From assembly GCF_035917675.1 (NCBI RefSeq), contig NZ_CP109104.1, forward strand, positions 372,001 through 436,000: a DNA stretch of 64,000 bases. Reading direction: 5' to 3'. The DNA is from Streptomyces sp. NBC_01775 (GTDB taxonomy: Bacteria > Actinomycetota > Actinomycetes > Streptomycetales > Streptomycetaceae). This document shows positions 34,334 to 41,277 of the stretch, in pieces. The position numbers and the translations under genes are program-made. The stretch's first letter is position 1. Every line of letters starts with the position of its first letter. The notes below the pieces were generated by a model, which worked only from the letters and a program-made list of their open reading frames with translations, had not been told where the DNA came from and searched no databases.

Positions 34334-35500
34334 ATGGACACAGAGAAGAACGGCGTGGACTCGGCGGGGACGGGCCCTGATCCCGACGCCACGGGCACGC
34401 TGGACGAGGCGCTGGAGCGGCTGCATCTCAGCGGCCCCGAGCGCGAGGGCTGGCTCAGCAACCACGCGCCGATGGCCGTGGAAGCGCTGGTGCGGCACGG
34501 CCACGCGCGGGCCGTGCACCGCTGGGTCGACCGCTACCGGACCAAGCTGGAGGACATGCCGGGGCAGGACTTGCCGGTGACCGGTGCCAACTGGCAGGAG
34601 GCGCTGGGCGACCCGCGCCGCCTCGGCGACTGGTCCGGCTTCTTCACCCTCCAGATGGCCGAGCGTCCCTGGCGCGAGGTACTCGCCGAGTGGTGGCCCA
34701 GGCTGCTGCCCGGAATCTCAGGGGCGGCCACGCATCCGGTGATCCGCACCGGGCACGCCGTACGCACGCTCCTTTCCGAGGGCGGAGAGACGGCGCCGCG
34801 CCGCACCGAGCTGGCCCACGCGCTCGGATACTGGGCCGCGCGGCACAGCGTCCTCCCCGGTGTCACCCGGCTGCCCGCCGCCGCCTCGGCGGAAGCGGGG
34901 CTCGCGGCGGTTCCCCTGATCGACGACCAGAGCGGCGGCATCCGGGACCGGCTCTCCCGGATCGGCGCCCTGCCGGACCGTCCGGCCGCGCCTGGCGGCT
35001 CCGTCCCGGCAGCATCCGGTGCGAGCGGCGAGGCGACGTCCACGGCGCGCAACGAGGCGGCATCCGGTGCGGGCGGCGAGGCGGCGCCTGAGCGGGTCCG
35101 AGCGGCGCTGGAGGAGGTCGTGCGGGCGTCGGCGCACCGCTACGCCACGCACGCGCACGGCTCGCCGGTGATGCTGGTGCACACGGCGACGGCGCCCAAC
35201 GCGGTACTGCGCGTCCTTCCCGCGCTCCCCCGCCCGCTGTGGGCGGCCGGCGCGGACGCCGCCTGGGCAGCGAGCACGGCCGTATGGGCCGTATACGGCC
35301 CGGCCGACGGCACGCCGGCCGCCTCCGCTGCCGGGCACGCCCCCGAGGAGGTGTTCGCGCGCGCGGCGGCACACGGAGACGAGCACGCCATCAAACTGGC
35401 CGACACCGTGCTGGACGTGGCGGTCCGTACACCGGGCGGGGATCCCCTCGCGCTGGCGGCCTCGCTGCGCTCGGTGGAGCTGATCGAGCCGGTGTTCTGA
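34334..35500 (+). CDS. Questin oxidase-like protein (DUF4243 family)
   Basis: A 388-residue protein resembling fungal questin oxidases, which cleave an anthraquinone ring, and their actinomycete relatives. Matching regions are LDEALERLHLSG near residue 20, LSNHAPMAVEALVRHGHARAVHRWVDRY near 40, GDPRRLGDWSGFF near 95 and WPRLLPGISGAATHPVIRTGHAVR near 120. Family-conserved His residues lie in LSNHAPM, ATHPVIRTGHAVR and the HALGYWAARH run. An Ala/Gly/Ser-rich insert near 220-260 contains GEA/NEA repeats. The reaction and substrate in bacteria are unknown. The start is ATG 34334, 80 bases after the ABC ATPase. Polyketide genes that would support a tailoring role are not nearby. Confidence 0.7.
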   Translation: MDTEKNGVDSAGTGPDPDATGTLDEALERLHLSGPEREGWLSNHAPMAVEALVRHGHARAVHRWVDRYRTKLEDMPGQDLPVTGANWQEALGDPRRLGDWSGFFTLQMAERPWREVLAEWWPRLLPGISGAATHPVIRTGHAVRTLLSEGGETAPRRTELAHALGYWAARHSVLPGVTRLPAAASAEAGLAAVPLIDDQSGGIRDRLSRIGALPDRPAAPGGSVPAASGASGEATSTARNEAASGAGGEAAPERVRAALEEVVRASAHRYATHAHGSPVMLVHTATAPNAVLRVLPALPRPLWAAGADAAWAASTAVWAVYGPADGTPAASAAGHAPEEVFARAAAHGDEHAIKLADTVLDVAVRTPGGDPLALAASLRSVELIEPVF

Positions 35501-35608
35501 GCCTCTCCTCAAGGGCGCCAGAGGTCCTCAGGACGCCACAGGCCGGGCCGGGGCCCGCGCAGGGCCCGACGGGAGCGGACGGGCCGGCCGGAGAGGCGCA
35601 GAGCGGCC

Positions 35609-36121
35609 TCAGAGCGCCGCCCTGAAGCTGTCCAAGGCGTTCTTGTCGAACAGGACGATCCGCAGCTCGGTGAAGCCCTCGCCCTCCTCCCGGAGCGTGC
35701 TGACCGCGATGCGCGCCGCGTCCTGGAGCGGCCAGCGGTAGACGCCGGTGGAGATCGCGGGGAACGCGACGGTGCGGGCGCCGAGTTCGCGTGCGACGCG
35801 CAGCGACTCGCGGTGGCAGGAGGCGAGCAGCTCGGAGCGGTCCTCCTCCTGGCTCCATACGGGCCCGACCGTGTGGATCACCCAGCGCGCCGGCAGTTTG
35901 CCCGCGGTGGTGGCCACCGCCTGACCGGCGGGCAGTCCGTCGGGGAGCCGCTCCGAGCGCAGCTTGCGGCACTCGGCGATGATGTCCGAGCCGCCCCTGC
36001 GGTGAATCGCGCCGTCCACCCCTCCTCCGCCCATCAGCGAGGAGTTCGCGGCGTTGACGACGGCGTCGACATCCTGCTCGGTGATGTCGCCCTGAACCGG
36101 ATTGATATGGGGTTTCGGCAT
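35609..36121 (-). CDS. Macrodomain protein, O-acetyl-ADP-ribose deacetylase type
   Basis: A 170-residue macrodomain that would bind ADP-ribose and hydrolyse O-acetyl-ADP-ribose or mono-ADP-ribosyl groups. The order of motifs is that of YmdB/MacroD: VQGDITEQDVDAVVNAANSSLMGGGGVDGAIHR at residues about 9-41, AVATTAGKLPARWVIHTVGP near 70, and FPAISTGVYRWPLQDAARIAV near 120, which includes the phosphate loop. Start ATG 36121 has GAGG nine bases upstream; ATG 36130 has it directly adjacent, so the shorter form is chosen. The gene is divergent from the muramidase gene across 181 bases. Confidence 0.92.
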   Translation of the reverse strand: MPKPHINPVQGDITEQDVDAVVNAANSSLMGGGGVDGAIHRRGGSDIIAECRKLRSERLPDGLPAGQAVATTAGKLPARWVIHTVGPVWSQEEDRSELLASCHRESLRVARELGARTVAFPAISTGVYRWPLQDAARIAVSTLREEGEGFTELRIVLFDKNALDSFRAAL

Positions 36122-36302
36122 ACGGCCCATCCTCACGCGGCGCGTGACGGAACGCATCCGGGTTGCCCGCCGCGCGCACCCTGGTCGGCAGTGACACCTT
36201 CGTATTAGCTTGCCCCACCAGTTCGTACGAGCTTGCTCCAGCGGCCTCACCGGCCCCCGCCGGAACCGGCCGTACCGTGTCGCCCCGGAAGGACGGTCTG
36301 TC

Positions 36303-37604
36303 ATGGCCAGCGCTCCCTCTCGCCGTTCACTGATGGCCGGCGGCACGGCCGCCGCTCTGACAGCGCCACTGTTCGCCCATGGCGCGGCTGCCGCCCCCTC
36401 AGCGCAGGACCGGGACGGGCACGGGCCGCACAGGGTCACCACGGGCGCCGAGTCGGCGGCTGCCGGAGGGTGGCGGATTCTGCGCGACCGCAAGGTGGGC
36501 GTCGTCAGCAACCCGACGGGCGTCCTGCGCGACGCCCGCCATGTGGTCGACTCGATGGCGGCGCACAAGGAGCTGAACATCGTCGGGGTCTTCGGGCCGG
36601 AGCACGGCTTCCGGGGCAGCGCGCAGGCGGGAGAGTCCGAGCCGGAGTTCAAGGACCCGCGCACCGGACTGACGGTCTACGACGCGTACGGCGCCGACGC
36701 GCGGAAGATGGCAGGCCTGTTCAAAAAGGCGGGCGCGGACACGATCGTCTTCGACATCCAGGACGTGGGGGTGCGCTTCTACACCTATGTCTGGACGATG
36801 TACCACGCCATGGTGGCGGCCCGCTCCCTCGGCGCCTCCTTCGTCGTCCTGGACCGGCCCAACCCGGTGGGCAGGAGAGCGGACGGCCCGCTGCTGACAC
36901 CGGAGTTCGCCTCCGGCGTCGGGCTCAAGCCGATCATCCAGCAGCACGGTATGACCGTCGGGGAACTGGCGCGTTACTTCAACGGTGAGCTGCTGCCGAA
37001 GGAGGGCGACGGCGGCAGGGTGGAGCTGGAGGTCGTGCGGGTGGGCGGCTGGGATCCGGACACCACCGCCCAGCAGACGGGGCTCCCCTGGGTGCCGCCC
37101 TCCCCGAACATGCCGACGCCCGACACGGCGACGGCTTACGCGGGCACCGGATACTTCGAGGGAACGAACCTCTCCGAGGGCCGGGGCACCACACAGCCCT
37201 TCCAGTTCATCGGCGCGCCCTTCCTCGACTACCACTACAGCGACCGCCTCAACGCCCTGCGGCTGCCCGGAGTGCGCTTCAGGGAGGGCTATTTCGTGCC
37301 CACCTTCAGCAAGCACGAGGGCAAGACCTGCGCCGGCGTACAGCTGCTGGTGACCGATCCGGCGCGCTACGAGCCGGTGCCGACGGCGGTCGCCATGCTG
37401 GTGGAGGCCAGGAAGTACGAGGGCTTCGCCTGGCGCGAGGATCCTGACCCCGAACGGCCGTTCTGGATCGACAAGCTGTCCGGCTCTCCCCGGCTGCGCG
37501 AGATGATCGACGCCGGAGACAACGTGGAAAAGATCACCGCCGCGTGGCGGGCGGAGGTGCGCGACTTCGAGCGGACGCGCCGGGGGTATCTGCTCTACCG
37601 GTGA
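36303..37604 (+). CDS. Secreted NamZ-like exo-beta-N-acetylmuramidase (DUF1343)
   Basis: A 433-residue exported protein. The N-terminus SRRSLMAGGTAAALTAPLFAHGAAAA looks like a Tat-type signal with a twin-arginine start. The mature part matches the DUF1343 family, whose Bacillus member NamZ removes terminal MurNAc from peptidoglycan fragments. Diagnostic blocks are VGVVSNPTGV near residue 65, VGVFGPEHGFRG near 95, VFDIQDVGVRFYTYVWTMY near 148, VVLDRPNP near 180 and SPNMPTPDTA near 268. The conserved Glu and Asp residues within these blocks are kept. Start ATG 36303 has AAGGA upstream. It may recycle the cell's own peptidoglycan or attack that of other bacteria. Confidence 0.88.
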   Translation: MASAPSRRSLMAGGTAAALTAPLFAHGAAAAPSAQDRDGHGPHRVTTGAESAAAGGWRILRDRKVGVVSNPTGVLRDARHVVDSMAAHKELNIVGVFGPEHGFRGSAQAGESEPEFKDPRTGLTVYDAYGADARKMAGLFKKAGADTIVFDIQDVGVRFYTYVWTMYHAMVAARSLGASFVVLDRPNPVGRRADGPLLTPEFASGVGLKPIIQQHGMTVGELARYFNGELLPKEGDGGRVELEVVRVGGWDPDTTAQQTGLPWVPPSPNMPTPDTATAYAGTGYFEGTNLSEGRGTTQPFQFIGAPFLDYHYSDRLNALRLPGVRFREGYFVPTFSKHEGKTCAGVQLLVTDPARYEPVPTAVAMLVEARKYEGFAWREDPDPERPFWIDKLSGSPRLREMIDAGDNVEKITAAWRAEVRDFERTRRGYLLYR

Positions 37605-37793
37605 CCCTGGCCGGCCTACCGGTTCCCCTGGCCGGTCTTCGTTTCCCCAGCGCTGACCTGCCGCTGACCTGGTCCGATCTCCGCCGTGTTCCAGCAGATC
37701 TCCGCCCGGTGTCCGCCGGTATCCGGTCCGCCCGCCCGTCCGCCCTGCCGCCGGGCGGGCGCCGCCGGAATCTTCTGGCCTTAGGCTCACCTC
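37605..37793. other. Intergenic stretch without recognised content
   Basis: No gene is seen in these 189 bases. A GC-rich block at about 37731-37765 can form a short stem, possibly ending the muramidase transcript, shortly before the glyoxalase-fold gene start. Confidence 0.3.
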
Positions 37794-38168
37794 ATGCCCG
37801 CACGTTTCAAGGCCCTCGCCCTCGACGCCAAGGACCACCAGACGCTCGCCGACTGGTGGTGCGACGCGCTGGGGTACGAACGGCGCGAACCACCCGCCGG
37901 ATACACCGAGCAGCCGCCCGAGTGGCCCGTCCCGATCTACGACCCGGAGGGTCCTGGCCCGCTGATCTGGATCAATCCGGTGTCCGACGCCAAAACCGTC
38001 AAGAACCGTGTGCACATGGATGTCTTCGGCAACACCCAGGAACTCCTCGCGATGGGTGCGGTCCTGGTGCGTGCCAGGGACGAGGAGATCGGCTGGGACA
38101 TCCTCCAGGACCCGGAGGGCAACGAGTTCTGCGTCTTCGACCCGAAGCCCCGCGCGGTCCGGGGCTGA
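37794..38168 (+). CDS. Glyoxalase/VOC-fold protein
   Basis: A 124-residue protein of the vicinal-oxygen-chelate fold, closest to the Glyoxalase_6 group. The family's beta-alpha pattern is visible: FKALALDAKDHQTLADWWCDALGY at the start, LIWINPVSDAKTVKNRVHMDV in the middle and EEIGWDILQDPEGNEFCVFD at the end. The His in RVHMDV and the terminal Glu in GNEFCVF are typical metal ligands. Many such actinomycete proteins have no known substrate. The start is ATG 37794. It lies alone, without a clear operon partner. Confidence 0.85.
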   Translation: MPARFKALALDAKDHQTLADWWCDALGYERREPPAGYTEQPPEWPVPIYDPEGPGPLIWINPVSDAKTVKNRVHMDVFGNTQELLAMGAVLVRARDEEIGWDILQDPEGNEFCVFDPKPRAVRG

Positions 38169-38499
38169 CGACGCCGGGGACGGCCCGAGGCCCGGTGGCC
38201 CCGACCGGTCCGGGAACGGCGGTCCTGGGCCAGGCTGTAGAGCGTTTCGGTCCCGTCGGGCCTGCACACCCCACCGAGCCGCGCGAGCCTGTCGGCGACC
38301 TCCCGCTCGCGCAGCACCAGCACGGCGTCGGAGGGTGCGTGGGCGCCATCCGGATGAAGCCACGACGGGCCCCCGCCGTACTGCTCTTCGTCCGCACCGC
38401 CGAGCGTGTCCATACCACCACCCCGAGAACACCGCGGCTCGCTCAAGGATCCTGCACAGCGGTGGTGGGGTCGAGCGCGCGGCAGCCACAGCCCGTCGT
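38169..38499. other. 331-base stretch holding a possible minus-strand gene remnant
   Basis: On the minus strand, from ATG 38413 to about 38240, codon third positions are strongly G/C and the peptide reads like protein (MDTLGGADEEQYGGG, then SDAVLVLREREVADRLARLGG). The same frame then degenerates into Arg-rich sequence and runs antisense into the glyoxalase gene. It may be a fragment of an old gene or a small protein whose end was lost. No family was recognised. The rest of the stretch shows nothing. Confidence 0.25.
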
Positions 38500-40419
38500 T
38501 CAGCCCACCGTGGCGCCCGCCTCTGAGGGCGCCGTGACACCGGCCTCCGGGCGCACAGCGGCGTCGCCGGCCTCCGAGCGCGCTGCGGCGTCGGTGGTCT
38601 GCGCGTCGCGCCGTACCAGGGCGGCGTACCGGCCCCGCAGCGCGAGGAGTTCCTCATGGGTGCCGCGTTCCGCTGTCCGGCCGGCGTCCAGGACGACGAT
38701 CTGGTCGGCGTCCCGGATGGTCGACAGGCGGTGGGCGATGGTGAGGGTGGTGCGTCCGGCGGAGAGCGCGTCGATGGCTTCCTGGACGGCGCGTTCGGTG
38801 CGGGTGTCGAGCGCGCTGGTGGCCTCGTCCAGGATCAGCACGGGCGGGTCGCGCAAGATGGTGCGAGCGAGGGCCAGGCGTTGCTTCTCACCGCCGGAGA
38901 AGCGGTACCCGCGCTCTCCCACGAGCGTGTCGTAGCCCTCGGGCAGCGCGGTGATCTGGTCGTGGATCTGGGCGGCGCGAGCGGCTTCGCGCAGTTCCTC
39001 GTCCGAGGCATCCGGCTTGGCGAAGCGGAGGTTGTCGGCGACGGTGGCGTGGAAGAGGTAGGTCTCCTGGGAGACCACGCCCACGGCGCCGGAGAGGGTG
39101 GCGAACTCCAGGTCGCGTACGTCGACCCCGTCGAGGGTGACCCGCCCCGAGGTCACGTCGTACAGGCGCGGGACCAGATAGCTCAGGGTGCTCTTGCCGG
39201 AGCCCGTCGCGCCGACGACGGCCAGGCTGGTGCCCGCCGGGACGGTGAGGTCGATGCCGTGCAGCGTGTTTCCGGTGCTGCCCTTGGCACGGGTCCCCGA
39301 GGGCTCTGTCGTGTCGTAGGAGAAGTCGACGTGCTCGAAGCGGACTTCACCCTTCACCTTCGGCAGGGCGACCGGGTGGCTGGGCTCGGTGATGTCGACG
39401 GGCAGGTCGAGGTATTCGAAGATGCGCTGGAAGAGCGCGAGCGAGGTCTGCATCTCGACGCCGGTGGTCAGCAGGGAGACCGTGGGGCGCAGCAGTCCTT
39501 GCTGGAGGGTGACGAAGGCGACGAGGGTGCCGATCGAGAAGGCGGGGCCGCCGAAGTTCACCAGTACTCCGGCGGTCCAGTACAGCAGGGCGGGGATGGC
39601 GGCCATGACGATGCCGATGGTGGACATCCGCCAGCGGCCCGCCATGCTGGAGCTGACCTCCAGGTCGACCAGACGCTCGGACTCGTCGGCGAAGGTCCTG
39701 GTGAGGGAGTCGGCCCTGCCCATGGTGCGGCCGAGCAGGATGCCGCTGACCGAGAGGGACTCGGTGACGATGGCGGACATGGCGGCCATCTGCTTCTGCC
39801 GCTCCGTGGTGATCCGCTTGCGCTCGCGGCCCACCCGGCGGCTCACCCACACGAAGAAGGGCAGCAGCACCAGGGAGGCGATCGTCAGCCGCCAGTCCAG
39901 GGCGAGCATGGCGACGACGGTCGCTATGACGCTGGTGAGGTTGGAGACCAGCGAGGTCGCCGTGGAGGTGACGGTAGCCTGCATCCCGCCGATGTCGTTG
40001 GCGATGCGGGATTGGACCTCGCCGGTGCGCGTGCGGGTGAAGAAGGCCAGCGGCATCCGCTGGAGCTTGGCGTAGACGCCGGTGCGCAGGTCGTGCATGA
40101 CGCGCTGGCCGACGGTCGTGCTGATCAGCGTCTGGAGCACGCCGAAGACGCTGGTCGTCACGGCGGTGACGATCATGCCCAGTGCGAGCAGCGAGAGCAG
40201 CCCGGTGCGCCGGTCGGGGATGGCCACATCGAGGATCTCGCGCAGCAGGAAGGGGGAGGCGACGGAGACCAGCGAGGAGGCGCCGACCAGCAGGCCGACC
40301 AGGGTGAGGCGTCCTCGGTAGGGGCGGAAGAGGCGGAGGATCCGGCGCACCTGGGCCGGTTGCTCGGTGGTCAGCTGGTCCTTGGGAGACGGCGTCCAGC
40401 CGGGGGTCTCATGACGCAA
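38500..40419 (-). CDS. ABC exporter (fused membrane + ATPase), probable multidrug type
   Basis: A 639-residue half-transporter of the type-I exporter class. A membrane domain (residues about 35-330) has six segments, for example LTLVGLLVGASSLVSVASPFL and LTIASLVLLPFFVWVSRRVG, plus the typical coupling region LQRMPLAFFTRTRTGEVQSRIANDI. The ATPase has Walker A GATGSGKST near residue 420, Q-loop VSQETYLFH, signature FSGGEKQRLALARTI near 520, Walker B VLILDEATSALD and H-loop AHRLSTIRDAD. Start TTG 40419 has AAGGAG four bases upstream; no better ATG fits. The C-terminal tail has Glu/Ala/Gly repeats. It is divergent from a MarR regulator, which suggests substrate-inducible export of a toxic compound. 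No membrane partner is adjacent, so it may be a homodimer. Confidence 0.9.
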   Translation of the reverse strand: MRHETPGWTPSPKDQLTTEQPAQVRRILRLFRPYRGRLTLVGLLVGASSLVSVASPFLLREILDVAIPDRRTGLLSLLALGMIVTAVTTSVFGVLQTLISTTVGQRVMHDLRTGVYAKLQRMPLAFFTRTRTGEVQSRIANDIGGMQATVTSTATSLVSNLTSVIATVVAMLALDWRLTIASLVLLPFFVWVSRRVGRERKRITTERQKQMAAMSAIVTESLSVSGILLGRTMGRADSLTRTFADESERLVDLEVSSSMAGRWRMSTIGIVMAAIPALLYWTAGVLVNFGGPAFSIGTLVAFVTLQQGLLRPTVSLLTTGVEMQTSLALFQRIFEYLDLPVDITEPSHPVALPKVKGEVRFEHVDFSYDTTEPSGTRAKGSTGNTLHGIDLTVPAGTSLAVVGATGSGKSTLSYLVPRLYDVTSGRVTLDGVDVRDLEFATLSGAVGVVSQETYLFHATVADNLRFAKPDASDEELREAARAAQIHDQITALPEGYDTLVGERGYRFSGGEKQRLALARTILRDPPVLILDEATSALDTRTERAVQEAIDALSAGRTTLTIAHRLSTIRDADQIVVLDAGRTAERGTHEELLALRGRYAALVRRDAQTTDAAARSEAGDAAVRPEAGVTAPSEAGATVG

Positions 40420-40573
40420 GGGGCTCCTTGGTGGGTGTCGAGGGGTGCGTGTCAGTGGGTCTGGAGGGGTGCGTGCGTCGGAAAGGGGAGGCGGTGCGCG
40501 GGCACGAGGCCGCGCGCAGGGTGTGCGCGGGCCGGAGGCGGACACCTGTCTCCGGCGACGGTTAGCGAGCATA

Positions 40574-40602
40574 GTTCATCGTTACCTATACTCACAATGA
40601 AC
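40574..40602. promoter_or_regulatory. Inverted repeat in the MarR-ABC exporter divergent region
   Basis: GTTCAT (40574-40579) and ATGAAC (40597-40602) are exact reverse complements separated by 17 bases. Between them lies TATACT (40587-40592), a good -10 for the MarR gene. A repressor bound here could block both divergent promoters. It is the only AT-rich patch in the 205-base intergenic region. MarR ownership of the site is inferred. Confidence 0.5.
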
Positions 40603-40624
40603 CACGTCCTGATAGCCTGCGGGC

Positions 40625-41062
40625 ATGGTCCACCACCCCGCTGACGAAACCGCCGGAGATCTGGCGGACCAGCTCCTGCGCCTGACCAAACGGATCAACC
40701 ACGCACACCGGCAGAATCTCGCCCCTGTGGGCGTCACCCCCGCCCAGGCCCGGCTGCTGCGCACGGTCTCGCACAGCCCGGAACCGCCCAGGATGGCCGA
40801 CCTCGCCGAGCGCCTGGGAGTGGTGCCCCGCCAGGTGACGAGCCTGGTGGACGCCCTGGAGGAGCGCGGCCTGGTACGCCGGGCGCCGGATACGGCCAAC
40901 CGCCGGGTGATCCGTATCGAGTTGACCGAGGGAGGCACCAGCACGCTCAAGGAGCTGCGCCGGGCCCGCAGGTCGGCGGCCGAGGAGCTGCTGGGGCCGC
41001 TCTCGTCCGGCCAGCGCGAGGAACTGAGCAGGCTGCTGACGCTGCTGGACACGGGCTGCTGA
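40625..41062 (+). CDS. MarR-family regulator
   Basis: A 145-residue MarR regulator with the expected winged helix. The recognition region is PRMADLAERLGVVPRQVTSLVDALEERGLVRRAPDTANRRVIRIELTEGG at residues about 58-105, including the Asp-Arg wing. The N-terminal helix GDLADQLLRLTKRINHAHR and the C-terminal helices serve dimerisation. It starts at ATG 40625, 205 bases from the divergent ABC exporter start. It probably represses the exporter and itself by binding the inverted repeat at 40574-40602, with release by the transported compound. This is inferred from the common MarR-exporter pairing. Confidence 0.88.
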   Translation: MVHHPADETAGDLADQLLRLTKRINHAHRQNLAPVGVTPAQARLLRTVSHSPEPPRMADLAERLGVVPRQVTSLVDALEERGLVRRAPDTANRRVIRIELTEGGTSTLKELRRARRSAAEELLGPLSSGQREELSRLLTLLDTGC

Positions 41063-41100
41063 CCTCCGCCCGCCCCTCATCCGGAGCCCCACGCGGCGGC

Positions 41101-41166
41101 TGCCGACAACCCCACGTAGCGGTGCCGACAACCCGAGTGGTCGGTGCCAACAGCCCCACCGGCCGC
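41101..41166. repeat. Three 22-base tandem direct repeats
   Basis: Units start at 41101, 41123 and 41145. Each begins with TGCC and continues (G/A)ACA, then C-rich sequence. The first two are the most alike, the third is diverged. A reverse-complement copy of the core (GCTGTCGGC) follows at 41168. The array lies in the 215-base gap between the MarR gene and the FAD/Fe-S dehydrogenase gene and could be regulator-binding sites, a terminator region or both. Confidence 0.6.
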
Positions 41167-41277
41167 AGCTGTCGGCGCTCGGGCCCGAACTAGCATGTGA
41201 AGCTAACAAGAGCCCCTGGTCCGGTTCCCCCGCCCCGGGAACCCCCGCCCCGCCCCTCCGTGTGCCCAGGAGATGCC

